DNA of 64,000 nt, from positions 113,386 to 177,385 of the forward strand of contig CABFPE010000777.1 in assembly GCA_900660155.1 (NCBI GenBank). The letters run 5' to 3'. Both the position numbers and the translations under genes were made by a program. This document shows positions 46,816 to 57,295 of this stretch, one piece after another. Position 1 is the first letter of the stretch. Each line of letters begins with the position of its first letter. Source of the stretch: Hofstenia miamia (lineage: Eukaryota > Xenacoelomorpha > Acoela > Hofsteniidae). The notes under the pieces are model-generated. The model saw only the letters and a program-made list of their open reading frames with translations, ran no database searches and had not been told where the DNA came from.

Positions 46816-47030
46816 TAGGGTTTGTGACTGCAGCTCGATATTCATGATTCGCACGATATTTAACTGAAAGCAAAATTAATAAATTTAAAGTATGAATTAT
46901 CATAATATATTTTTATATTCAAAGAATTACCTTATTTATGTTTATTAAATTTTTAAGTCAGCTTCATTTTTATGTTTAGCGTGTATTTGAATGTTGAGTA
47001 GTGAATATCGAGCTGCGGTCACAACCCCTA
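46816..47030. mobile_element. 215-bp MITE about 300 bp upstream of UBALD
   Basis: Inverted repeats of about 29 bp, TAGGGTTTGTGACTGCAGCT and, reversed, TAGGGGTTGTGACCGCAGCT, both continuing CGATATTCA. No clear target duplication was seen and the superfamily is not assigned. Confidence 0.75.
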
Positions 47031-48116
47031 GATTTAAGGTATTCCTAGTGTAGAAATCTATTAAACGGAATATATATTTTAAAAGAATTATATGTGGCTA
47101 TCAGATTTAATATTCTATTTTCGCCAGAAGGCTGAATGCCATGCGCCCCGTGGTAAACAATTTTTACAAAAAATTTATTAGTAAATTTAAGAAAATTAAT
47201 ATACCTTTCACATCAATTGTTATTTGCATGTGAACATTAAGGTATATACTTTAATATAGACACCATTTAAATCTATAATTAAATAATGCTTGTGATCTAA
47301 CATGTATGTAAAAAAATGATTAAGTGGTTAGTCATAGCACTAACAATTGAATTTAATAGATAATTTTACTAAAACAGCAAGTAGAGTCTTTATAAATACT
47401 TGGTATATAACAAATTTTTTAATTTAATTAGCTTCCAAAAATCTTTAATATATTTGTAATATCCTAAATTTTCAATGTATACACTTACTGAAATTACTTT
47501 TTTCTCTTAGTATCGATTACTTAAACTGATGGGATGTAATTATATAATACAATGTACAATGATTTATAGTTATATTAATTATATTATTATTTGAATTTGC
47601 AAGCTATATAATTTCCCAAAAAGAGCATATGCAAGTACTACTATATGTGTAAAGATTGCATGAAGTTAATTAGGGTTTATTAATATGCTCCCTTAAAATT
47701 CGAGACAAAACTCCTTTTGTTGATATTTTTATTTCAGATGCAAGAATATTTCATATCATAATTGGAAAACTTTCTTATTACACTTTGAAAAATTGATAAT
47801 TATAAAACTTTTTTGGATTCACTAAGAATTTCTGCACTACAAGCAGAGAATGCCTTACACAAATACTATATACTCCACATAATTATAATTGTACTAACCG
47901 AAATTTACAAATGCTTCCGATGCAAATAGCTTACGCATTTATCATGTTGAATACGTATCAAGCATTTGATTTGTTGATATTCCTATTAAGATCAATGTTT
48001 CATCAAGAATGAAGTAATTAAGTTGCTCAATTTGAACAAAAATAGTTTTTGAAGAACTGAAGATTTTGTTGTGAGCATTGGTGATTAATTACGATTAGCT
48101 ATAGACAGGGATGACC
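47031..48116. other. no gene recognised
   Basis: AT-rich sequence without a convincing ORF or repeat boundary. Confidence 0.4.
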
Positions 48117-48395
48117 ATAATAATGATAATGAATGTCTTTATTAGGCCAGCAAATACAAAACAATACAAATGAATAAAAATCAAGTTTTTCAGCAATGAT
48201 GGCAGTCACAGACGAAGAAGCAAGCCCATGTGGATGAGTATGCAAAACGGATCAGCGAAGAGGGAAGACAGCAGAAAAGAATAGCACAAGGAATTGCGTT
48301 GAACAACAAGAGTTTCACCACCGATATTGAAAGGAACATTATAAAAGATGGCAAGGAATGGGGAATTAGCTTTACGGAACAAGTACGCATATTGT
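48117..48395 (-). mobile_element. LINE family A 3'-end fragment, minus strand
   Basis: Reverse complement matches the last part of 35335-38740 with an internal deletion. It has FRKANSP-like sequence (compare LRKANSSLSALFRN), then a piece like TYSSICSYFISCDCPRC. It ends CTAATAAAGACATTCATTAT plus ATT repeats. Confidence 0.8.
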
Positions 48396-48429
48396 AATTA
48401 CACAGATTAATTAGGTAGATTCAGATGCA

Positions 48430-49815
48430 ATGGGCGAAACCGGGAACTCGGCTGGACCCCCCACAGGCGCAAAGGACTACTACCCGACGATCGGAGAGCT
48501 ATTGAGCTGGGACGACACCAACGTTGGCAAAGTTCTGGACAATTTGAAGAAGGACTCGCTGAAATGTCTGATCAGAGATATGCTTGGACAACTTTGTGAA
48601 GCAAAGTCAATTGGCGAGACCGTTTCAATTATTCGCAATGATTTAACCGAAATTAAAGCAAAAGTAAGCAGCACAAATGGAATGAATGTGTGCATGCCAA
48701 CTGCGAGTGATGCTTCTGGTGAAGCGAATAACGGTAAGAACCGCAAGCAATTCAACCCTGAGTCTTCTAACAAGCTCCAATTTGTACGCATTGACGGTGT
48801 ACCTGAGGATAGTGGCCGGGTTGCAAACTGCATGGACGCGGACTACACAAAGGTGAAGGATATCATTCGCTGCACTAGCGGCAGTGAAACAGATCCATTG
48901 GATGTTCGACGTATGGGAAAGAAAAAAGACCATGGCACAGAGAAATCTAAAAGGCCGCGTACAATATTGGTGCAAATGAATTCTGTTTGGGAAGCCAGGA
49001 AAGTCCTGGCATCGTCTTACAAGCTACGAGCTTCCTTTCCGAATGTCTATGTTTCCCGGCAACTTGATGACGAAGAGCATAAGCTGCAAAATGAGCTGTT
49101 GAGGAAATGGCGGNTGAGCTGGGACGACACCAACGTTGGCAAAGTTCTGGACAATTTGAAGAAGGACTCGCTGAAATGTCTGATCAGAGATATGCTTGGA
49201 CAACGTCGTGAAGCAAAGTCAATTGGTGAGACTGTTTCAATTATTCGCAATGATTTAACCGAAATTAAAGCGGAAGTAAGCAGCACAAATGGAATGAATG
49301 TGTGCATGCCAACTGCGAGTGATGCTTCTGGTGAAGCGAATAACGGTAAGAACTGCAAGCGATTCAACCCTGAGTCTTCTAACAAGCTCCAATTTGTACG
49401 CATTGACGGTGTACCTGAGGATAGTGGCCGGGTTGCAAACTGCATGGACGCGGACTACACAAAGGTGAAGGATATCATTCGCTGCACTAGCGGCAGTGAA
49501 ACGGATCCATTGGATGTTCGACGTATGGGAAAGAAAAAAGACCATGGCACAGAGAAATCTAAAAGGCCGCGTACAATATTGGTGCAAATGAATTCTGTTT
49601 GGGAAGCCAGGAAAGTCCTGGCATCGTCTTACAAGCTACGAGCTTCCTTTCCGAATGTCTATGTTTCCCGGCAACTTGATGACGAAGAGCATAAGCTGCA
49701 AAATGAGCTGTTGAGGAAATGGCGGGAGCTTATAGACAGTGGACACCATCCTAAGACCCTGAAAATAAGGAATCTCAAGTTATTCTGGGATGACAATCTG
49801 GTGCAACTAGATTGA
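48430..49815 (+). CDS. LINE ORF1 protein (RRM-like), artificially lengthened by a contig join
   Basis: As assembled this is 461 residues, but residues before and after the N at 49114 repeat. Bases 48503-49113 and 49115-49725 are both 611 bp and differ at only about nine sites. The real protein is probably about 257 residues: an N-terminal tail (MGETGNSAGPPTGAKDYYPT), a helical segment (VGKVLDNLKKDSLKCLIRDM), and an RRM-like part (LQFVRIDGVPEDSGR, VRRMGKKKD, RPRTILVQMNSVWEARKVL, FPNVYVSRQLDDEEHKLQNE). The pattern of GIPE, R-x-GK, RP and VYVS-x-x-L is that of LINE ORF1 proteins. The single frame is open throughout, so this is the best-preserved LINE reading frame in the window. Confidence 0.8.
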   Translation: MGETGNSAGPPTGAKDYYPTIGELLSWDDTNVGKVLDNLKKDSLKCLIRDMLGQLCEAKSIGETVSIIRNDLTEIKAKVSSTNGMNVCMPTASDASGEANNGKNRKQFNPESSNKLQFVRIDGVPEDSGRVANCMDADYTKVKDIIRCTSGSETDPLDVRRMGKKKDHGTEKSKRPRTILVQMNSVWEARKVLASSYKLRASFPNVYVSRQLDDEEHKLQNELLRKWRXSWDDTNVGKVLDNLKKDSLKCLIRDMLGQRREAKSIGETVSIIRNDLTEIKAEVSSTNGMNVCMPTASDASGEANNGKNCKRFNPESSNKLQFVRIDGVPEDSGRVANCMDADYTKVKDIIRCTSGSETDPLDVRRMGKKKDHGTEKSKRPRTILVQMNSVWEARKVLASSYKLRASFPNVYVSRQLDDEEHKLQNELLRKWRELIDSGHHPKTLKIRNLKLFWDDNLVQLD

Positions 49816-49839
49816 CTATCCGCACATCACTGCCCATCT

Positions 49840-50227
49840 CTTATGCTCATAAATGCTCGTTCCCTCAAGAAGAACAATGCACTGCGCACTGCTTGTGTTG
49901 TCTATTCTGACATATGGCTGTCTTTGCTGGGGCGGATGCACAGCGTTTCTCAAGAAGAAACTCGATGGAGTTCAGAAGAGGGCCGTTAGCATGGGCATTA
50001 TCACCTGCTACACTGATATTTCATCAATCGTGAAAGCGAGAGACGAGAAGTTATATAAGAAAATCGAAAGCAGTGACTACCACCCCCTGAAAGATCTTAT
50101 TCCATCCCGTTGTACTTATGCAATTTCGAGGCTCCGCGAAAGGCTTCCGGCATGCAATGTGTCCAGCTCTAAAAACTTGTTGACCATTTTTCCAAACCGC
50201 TATCTGCGGAATCAAAGATTTTTGTAA
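49840..50227 (+). pseudogene. ORF2 start fused to ORF2 C terminus by internal deletion
   Basis: The start of the endonuclease domain (LINARSLKKNNALRT) changes within a few codons into a post-RT segment (LTYGCLCWGGCTAFLKKKLD, VQKRAVSMGIITCYTD) and the terminal YAISRLRERLPACNVSSSKN. No catalytic residues remain. Confidence 0.8.
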
Positions 50228-50344
50228 ATAAATAGTTTCTCTGTATAGATGAAGCTTTAATACATTATTATTATTATTATTATTATTCAGAGAAATTTAA
50301 GTTGGAAGCAAGTTGAAATCCAAGGTGAGTATGATTTGGAAAAA

Positions 50345-50765
50345 ATTTCACTGGAAGATGTAGATCAGTTGGGAAGACACTGAAAGGGATGCCACAATTC
50401 TTGGTAGGACTAAAATCAAGATGTTTAACAGAAAACCCAATAGATAACAGCTCAATATCAGATGAGATATTGGAGGTAAAAGAACCGCCAAAGTAAAAAA
50501 TCGCGGTATCATCGACATAGAGTAAGTAGGACGTGTAGAGAACAGATTGAGGGTGGTCGTTAATGGAAACAAGAAAAGAACAGCAAAGAAAGAACTTTAG
50601 TGCCTAATGACTACAAAAACAGGAAGAGATAAATTAATTGATTTTGAGACATTTGCGACGATTGGTTAAATAAGACTGAAAAAATCGATGATATCAGCAT
50701 CAAAGCCAAATAAACGTAATTTGTCGAGAACAATAGAATGAGGGAGCCATTAAGCAGGAATCTGT
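50345..50765 (-). mobile_element. LINE family A fragment, minus strand (RT region)
   Basis: Similar to 14870-15200 in the same orientation: YSMSMIPRFFTLAVLLPPIS corresponds to the YVDD-to-LPPI stretch of the other copy, and ACGACGATTGG-type strings are shared. Both ends are truncated. Confidence 0.75.
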
Positions 50766-51229
50766 CATGATAAACATTTAAAACATGCATTCAGTATCTA
50801 TTTTAAAATCTTTATCAAGTAGAGAAATATTTTTTTCCGATACATTTAATCACGCAATACATAGATTAAGATTGCGCAAAATTATTAATATTTTGATGTT
50901 CAAATTTGGTGGTAATTTTACTTCCATATACAGACACGAGTGAAATTATCAGGGTTAAGCAGTGAGTGAAATAGAGGTTAAGTAGATCTTTCACTATTGT
51001 TATTAAGCCACAACAAAATCGTTTCTTAAAAATCACACCTAGAAATGTAATTTAATACATATTTTATAATCAAGCCCAAATCATTTTTTGCAATAAATTT
51101 TATTTTTGTCATCATCTGAGTTTTGTATGCATATCAGATTTGGTTTCCATCCTCGTGAGATGTTGATAAATTAGAACGTGTACAGCGGCGAAGTTCTAAA
51201 TAGATTCAAAATATCGAAAATACAAAGTT
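50766..51229. other. no gene recognised
   Basis: AT-rich spacer between LINE fragments. Confidence 0.35.
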
Positions 51230-51530
51230 AGACTTCTAAGCCTAAGCTTATTCCCAGTTCCTCTACTATTTCAATTTTATGATTTGCTTTATTTATACAA
51301 ACTTCTAACAAACCGATTGGATCTCAATGCTTTTAATTATATATCTTTGCATTACCCAATAATATTTTCTCAAAATTTTAACATTACCCAAGTAACACGC
51401 GTGAAGAAATCAAAGACAGCTCACTTATATTTTAACAGCATCACTCGTTTGGTAAACTTTATTCATATCAATAGGAACATTAATTTGTTCGATGATTACC
51501 AAACCGTCAAAAAGAATCTGTGGGTTTTTG
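51230..51530 (+). pseudogene. LINE ORF2 extreme C-terminal remnant
   Basis: Frame reads LYLYKLLTNRLDLNAFNYIS, then VTRVKKSKTAHLYFNSITRL and LVNFIHINRNINLFDDYQTV. The order L-Y-K-L-N-x-L-D, RxxKSKT, F--R-V--W fits the tail after LINE RT domains. The frame stays open to 51667 but the remainder is not recognised. Confidence 0.55.
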
Positions 51531-52068
51531 CAGACTACAATTTCATTGAATTTTTAATACCAATATTTGATGTACACATTATCTTGTTTGGCCTTCCAAC
51601 TCTTGCCGATCATCTTGCAGTTCGTCATTCCATTAATGATTTTGTTGACTGTCTAGTAAATTTGTAGAACTGCATTCATGTAATAAATCGATTTGAATTG
51701 TAAGCGAAATTTCATATTGCCTTTACGAATTATGATATTTCTACAATCACAAGTCCATTTATTGGAATACAAATTCAAATTTCATCTCTTAGCTTTTATT
51801 AATCATTGCACTAAGACAAATGTCACACGTTCCCATTTCTATGATTTTCTATTGAAATGCAGACAGGGTCCAGGCACACATTCCATTGCCATCGCTATTC
51901 AAGGCGGTGGCACAAGATCCCCCTTCGCGTCTGAAAACAGATACGAATTAAAAGCACTAGTGCCTGACAATGGATAGTGTGAAATGTTGAAATTGTTAGC
52001 AATTCGAGTAGGGATAGATATTTCCCACGCCAATTAAAGCCGTAAAACCTATATATATATATATATAT

Positions 52069-52209
52069 NNNNNNNNNNNNNNNNNNNNNNNNNNNNNNNN
52101 NNNNNNNNNNNNNNNNNNNNNNNNNNNNNNNNNNNNNNNNNNNNNNNNNNNNNNNNNNNNNNNNNNNNNNNNNNNNNNNNNNNNNNNNNNNNNNNNNNNN
52201 NNNNNNNNN
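52069..52209. other. assembly gap, 141 N inside a TA microsatellite
   Basis: Ns flanked on both sides by TA repeats. ORFs translated across it are artefacts. Confidence 0.95.
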
Positions 52210-52255
52210 TATATATATATATATATATATGGTTAGCTGTATTTTCAACAGATAA

Positions 52256-52478
52256 TTGGTCCATTGTAATGCCAATATAACCGTTACAACGGACCAATAT
52301 GTGTGAAAAACACATTTTCCTTAAAATAAAAATTTTTTAACAAAGCATTTTCAGTAAATACATACTACTATAATTAAAGATTTTATGAAAAAATAATTAA
52401 AAAAATATTTTATCACTGAGTTAAGCCACTTTGGTCCGTTATAACGTTAGAAAAATTAAATTTTGGTCCGTTGTAACT
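52256..52478. repeat. four copies of TTGGTCCGTTGTAAC, direct and inverted
   Basis: TTGGTCCATTGTAA at 52256, its inverse TTACAACGGACCAA at 52283, TTGGTCCGTTATAAC at 52431 and TTGGTCCGTTGTAAC at 52463. They lie next to a TA microsatellite and gap, so they may be the terminal region of a TA-inserted element that is partly hidden by the gap. Confidence 0.6.
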
Positions 52479-53125
52479 GAGAATTTTCATTTGTATGCTA
52501 ATAAACTTCTGATTGGAAAATGTTTTTACTGTTACCATTGCGAGTACATTATTTGAAAAATGTTGTTTGTAATTCAATATACTAAGTTAGCAGAAATAAA
52601 TGGTAATTGTTATACCAGTATGCCAGTGGAAATTCTGTAATGTAATCAGATTATACCTATCTCCTTTACCTATTTTTAATTATTAATGTAAAAGAAAGGC
52701 AGTATATTCTTGAAGCACCTAAATGCATCTCGTGTAATTTTTCATTTGATAGATGTTTCATCTTTATGTTGAATAGGCTCTATTATTTTTAGCAGCATTC
52801 TATTGCTCTCACTTCGAAATGCTATCTTTAGATTACTTACAGTTAAGTACATCGTTTCTATTACTACATGTATAATATAAAATATGTGTTGTTTTTACAT
52901 CCGCGCAAGCTAGTAAATGAATTGGGTAACGAAGGCTTTAAGCTTTACACTAATGGTGGTCAATTGATAACTTAATTTGGTCGTGATGAAATGAGCGACA
53001 ATGGAAAATTCCCTTCTGCCACCCTATTGAAATTTCTGTTGTAGTTGTGAAGTTTTGAATATTTTCTTCTGAAAATTTGCTGTAGTTTGTACTCATATTT
53101 TCTGTTTCCCTTTTTCTCTTCATCT
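52479..53125. other. no gene recognised; 3' flank of transporter A
   Basis: From about 52990 the sequence (TTCCCTTCTGCCACCCTATT...) is homologous to 57094 and 59024, the 3' flanks of the other transporter copies, so the tandem duplication unit includes it. Confidence 0.5.
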
Positions 53126-53129
53126 ACTA

Positions 53130-53135
53130 TTTATT
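53130..53135 (-). terminator. AATAAA polyadenylation signal of transporter A
   Basis: AATAAA on the minus strand about 118 bp after the stop. The same signal is conserved at 57220 and 59150 in the duplicates. Confidence 0.5.
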
Positions 53136-53252
53136 GTGCAACGTTTTTCTTTAGAAACAATCATTCAATACCTACGGACGCATCTCTTATTGATTGTAAA
53201 TTCATTAAAAAATTTGACTGTTTTTATCCTTAAATATTCACAAATCCATTAC

Positions 53253-54626
53253 TTACGATTCTTTTATCAAATGTACTCGTTCCTCTTTCGTACTCTTGCT
53301 TATAACCATACTTTTATGAAAGGCAGTTTTTACTTCATCATCTGGTAGAGTTAAATATATTCTCTTAAAAAATCCACTCAGCAGAAAAGTTAATACATTT
53401 AGTAAAAAAATTCCAAATTGCATTGCTAATGATGTTTTGAATGTGGTGAACATGCCGAAATTTCCATATATTAAGCCTCCAATCACCGCAGCTCCGTAAA
53501 TTCTGCCAAGTGAAAATGTGCACGATGTCCAAATGCTGCATATAAGTTTAATGTTTTGCAATGACAGGATTTTGTATCGCAAAGCCGTGTTTTCTACTAT
53601 AACATATGAGGCAATACCGGATGTGCAATCACCAAGTCCAATGAAGAATAAAGCAGTTAATACAATCGGTATGTTTGCCAATGCATTTATCCATTCCTGT
53701 AATATAAAAAGCAGAGTACCAAACATTGAAAAAATGGCACCGGTTAAAAATATATAGGTACCTAAACCTTTGTTTATGCCTGTTCCGAATACAGTTGCTG
53801 CCAAGTATCCTATCGCCATGAATGAAAAAATGAATCCGTTAGAATTTTGTTGGATTCCAAAAGTTTTAACAAGGTAAGGAGAAAGTATAGTGTCCATCAC
53901 GGCAAACATAGCTGAATTGCACATTGAGATGAATGATATTATCAATACTGCAGGGTGCACGAAAAACTTCAAAAACTTTTTAAGGTTTGGTCTTTCTTCT
54001 TTACCAGAATTGTGGTTGGTCTTTGAAGGCATAATGAATACAAAGAGCAGAGTTGCTATAAACTCGGTTGTTCCTATCACATAAAATGGCAGGGGAAATC
54101 CGTCGATTGAATACAGTATACTTCCAATTGGTGGTCCCAATGCGATTCCCAATGCTATGGTGATCTCCCAACCAATAATGATCATGTTTGTCCAAGCGTA
54201 ATTAACTGAAACTAAGAGCGGATATCCTGCACTCCACACCATCCCTGAACCCATTCCACTAACAAAACGCAGTGCTATCGCCGAAAGATAGAATTGCGCA
54301 CCTGGCGGTGAATAGCATAGTATGCCAAACAAAATAACCGCAACAGATCCCATCAATGTTCCCGCGAGAAATATAAACCTTTTGTTGTAATGATCAATGA
54401 AGTTGCTCAATACAATTGGAGTCAAAGCTGCTGCTATATCGTAAGTACTTATGACAAATCCGATGATTGATTTGCTGGTTTCTTTTTGGGCTGCTTCCAA
54501 TGGAAAAAACGGTGCTACAATGGAATAATTAATGCCCTCCAAGGTGAACATCAATAATCCCAAGATAACAGTGAGCAAATCACTTTTATTCATAATTGAG
54601 TTGTATTTGTTATTAATACATTGCAA
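53253..54626 (-). CDS. SLC18B1-like MFS transporter A, intronless
   Basis: 457 residues, human SLC18B1 being 456; a single exon with about 12 hydrophobic segments. FFPLEAAQKE (40-49, after TM1) matches FFPWEAEKKG of SLC18B1. RFVSGMGSGMVWSAG (120-134) is TM4; LGPPIGSILY (163-172) is the TM5 motif C of drug/H+ antiporters; MDTILSPYLVKTFGI is at 244-258. The C terminus STKEERVHLI resembles STEEERTTLL. SLC18B1 is the vesicular polyamine transporter; the substrate here is not deducible. Met12 (MNKSDLL) is an alternative start that aligns better with transporter C. Tandem with B and C in the same orientation. The TAA stop overlaps a GTAAGT string. Confidence 0.9.
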   Translation of the reverse strand: MQCINNKYNSIMNKSDLLTVILGLLMFTLEGINYSIVAPFFPLEAAQKETSKSIIGFVISTYDIAAALTPIVLSNFIDHYNKRFIFLAGTLMGSVAVILFGILCYSPPGAQFYLSAIALRFVSGMGSGMVWSAGYPLLVSVNYAWTNMIIIGWEITIALGIALGPPIGSILYSIDGFPLPFYVIGTTEFIATLLFVFIMPSKTNHNSGKEERPNLKKFLKFFVHPAVLIISFISMCNSAMFAVMDTILSPYLVKTFGIQQNSNGFIFSFMAIGYLAATVFGTGINKGLGTYIFLTGAIFSMFGTLLFILQEWINALANIPIVLTALFFIGLGDCTSGIASYVIVENTALRYKILSLQNIKLICSIWTSCTFSLGRIYGAAVIGGLIYGNFGMFTTFKTSLAMQFGIFLLNVLTFLLSGFFKRIYLTLPDDEVKTAFHKSMVISKSTKEERVHLIKES

Positions 54627-54685
54627 ACAGTTTAAGTAAATAATACAGCAATCTTTGTATCCAATAGTTGGTAATCAGCATTATT

Positions 54686-54885
54686 TATAGTAGAAAAATT
54701 AAATGATATAATGGCATTTTTAGCGATATCGACCAGTTGCAGCCGTGTCAAATTTTCCGGCTCTGCTTGGCCACAAATGAAGGGAATAAATTTCACAGAC
54801 AGGCTCATTTCAATAAAGTCATGGTCACTGTGCCATGTATACCTTAAATAGTTTAAATGGTTCATTTTAGTTTGTTTCTATAATA
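54686..54885. other. sequence present upstream of transporter A but not of B
   Basis: The flanks of A and B align to about 54685/60655 and again farther upstream (55170 versus 60755). This stretch is absent from B. A minus-strand ORF (54632-54865) across it has no recognisable domain. Confidence 0.4.
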
Positions 54886-56683
54886 GGACCCTACGAATTC
54901 ACTTTAATTGCGAATCCGAATATTCAGACAATGTATTTGCAAATCCAAACCCGAATTCAAATCCAAAATATAATCTGGTTTACATCATAACTTCTATATC
55001 AAAAACATCTGTTAAAAGCGACCTTGAAACATGAAAAACTTTTGCAGTATGTTTTTACCATAGAAGAATTCAACTGAGAAATGTGATTTACGCCTTTCAC
55101 TCAAAAAAGTTAGTTTCCGAAATTATTTTTATGTAAAAAGTTTCAGTACTCTACCAGAAATGTCAAGATCTTTCAATGTACTTTTCCAAGTTTTGAATTA
55201 GAATCGAAGAGATTCGGATTTGGATTTGTTTTATTATTTTTTCGAAATTCTGTTTAAATCTAAGTCAAACTTTTTACCAGAAATAACTTGGGGTTAAATT
55301 GAGTTTTAATATATATTTGTATATAGAAAAATCTTCAACTGACTGATATTTTAAAAAGATTATTTGCTTAGTGTAAATGTATTTTATTATGAGAGATGTT
55401 AAAATCTTATTTTTAGTGCGAGGTAAATTATTCGAAATCAGCGAAGACCAGAGTGATGTGCTGGTTCTGGTAAATTTTTGTGCAAATATTCTTTAAAAAA
55501 CGGGTGAAATTGGTAATTTATTTTAGAATTTTATGGTGTCCCCGGCCCAAATGGAATTCGGATAGCATGGGTCATCGGGTGACATTTTGTTATTCGGTTG
55601 CATCTTTGAAATCTACTGAGTTCCCCGCTTAAAATACAATATACATATATTTCCACTCAATATACGGATATGTTGGTACTTACTTCCGTATATTTTACAT
55701 TGAATTACAAAATTTGTTTGTATTCAGATGTTAATTCATTTGATAACAGAAATTTATATAAATGTATGTAGAAAAATAATTTTTTCAAACTCGTGCGGCT
55801 AAAATGAGTCACTTGCCAATTTCATAGGAAAGCAGCTGATAAATAGTTTATTCTGGGGAAATTTGTGAATGTACAAACGCCTATGATACAGTATATAACA
55901 GTTTAAACAACGCAATTTACTAAATTACGTTGTTTTTTTCCAATTATATTTCCATATGATACCTCTCTTTATAGATACTTACTAATTGAAGTAATTAAGA
56001 ATAATTTTAGTGTTCAACATGATAAATAAGCAGTTTTTCTAATACTCTTACTGTATTAATTGTAATACGAAAATTAATTTTATTTTTTACTCTTTTTGAG
56101 GTAGTATTCCCCCTTTTGTCATTGAGGACTAGCTGAAACATTGGCTACACCTTCCGGGAGTAGCACTATCGTTACTAATGACGTATTGAACAGTTAACTT
56201 ATTATTTAGCATTTAAAATTAGTGGGATACCTTTGCTTAGTATCGCTTTAGTTTTTAAATTATTGTTGTTAACATTGAATTACCAATTAAAAATGTGTAT
56301 GAAACTTGCCAATTGCGTGCAAGGAATGTTGTTGCACAGAACACTTCACCTTTTCATAGAAAGCGCACAATATAAAAGAATTCCGTAACGTTCAATTAAA
56401 ACAATTTATCAGCACAGTCTTTGACAAGCGCAAACTTGCATGTGAAACCTATGCGGCAAAATAGCAATAACTATGGTGTAGTCTTTCACCTTTGTTTAAA
56501 ATTTAGATTATCATGCAATTCTCTTTTATAGAGTTGCAGAGCATTTTTAAGCGAAAAAAACTTTGTAGGCTGTATTTAGAAGCGTTAGGGACCTTAAGTT
56601 GGACATGAATACCAAAGTTATAGTACATTCATAAAAAAATTATGTGATTAGAGGGTAAATTTCCTTAATGTATTTGACAGGCA
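54886..56683. other. intergenic, no gene; partly homologous to the region upstream of transporter B
   Basis: 55170-55700 aligns with about 60755-61080 (shared GACCAGAGT, CTGGTTCT, TGTGCAAATAT strings) with visible divergence, showing that the duplication unit reached beyond the gene. Repeated CAAATCC/GGATTTGG strings at 54930-54965 and 55215 suggest a decayed transposon. Confidence 0.45.
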
Positions 56684-56833
56684 ATGAATTTATTGCTACA
56701 AAAATTAGTATTTCATTGAGATCAGGGTTCCGTCTAGGCTGGGTGATAAAGCGCTTGTTTGTTTTGGGCTTGCTTTCAACATTAATTTAAATTAAATGTG
56801 TTTCATGATTCAATTCAAGTAAACTTAAACAGT

Positions 56834-57118
56834 CAGTTCAGCCGGTTTGTAAGGCATTCTGGTGATTTATTAACGGAAAGTTGCGGAATATTTTCAGACG
56901 AAAGAGGTATGAATCCAATTTCTCCTCAAATGACGATTAGGTAAGACAAAAGGTGTTTTCCTGTCCCGTCTTGAATTTAATGTTTGAAAAATATCACTAA
57001 GATTCCCTAATAATAAATTTCTGATTTTGTTGTAAAATGAACACGCTAGATAAGAAATGTGGTTCTCATATAATAATATATAATTTTCAAAAATTCCCTT
57101 CTGCCACGCTATTGACAT
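56834..57118 (-). pseudogene. LINE ORF2 C-terminal remnant near the transporter 3' end
   Basis: Minus frame has LACSFYNKIRNLLLGNLSDI then RRDRKTPFVLPNRHLRRN, which fits the LINE tail pattern M-YK--NGL-P-YLSDLF ... R---LP--R. Repeated at 58764-59048 as part of the duplicated block. Confidence 0.5.
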
Positions 57119-57295
57119 TTCTGTTGTAGTTGTGAAGTTTTGAATATTTTCTTCTGAAAATTACTTATTTACAGTGGCTTTTACTGACATGTTGTGTTTC
57201 CTTTTTTCTCTATCTACTATTTATTGCGCAACGTCACTGTTTAGAAAGAATAATTCAATACTCACAAAATCATTCAATATTCACAAATCCATTAC

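Larger units (their letters stand above)
48413..50290 (+). mobile_element. LINE family C, ORF1-retaining internal-deletion derivative
   Basis: A complete-looking ORF1 (48430-49815) is followed by the first ~20 codons of ORF2 (LINARSLKKNNALRTACVV). That runs straight into the ORF2 C terminus (LSILTYGCLCWGG, LDGVQKRAVSMGII), then a 3' UTR and an (ATT)n tail at 50262-50287. Endonuclease and RT are missing. The ORF1 part is assembled twice around the N at 49114. Confidence 0.85.

Noticed and set aside
48430-49815. A tandemly duplicated-domain ORF1 protein of 461 residues
   Set aside because: The repeat boundary coincides exactly with the N at 49114 and the units are equal in length, so it is a contig join.
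56097-56106. TGAGGTAGTA, the start of let-7 miRNA
   Set aside because: Only ten bases match and the following TTCCCC departs from let-7; no supporting precursor arm is seen.
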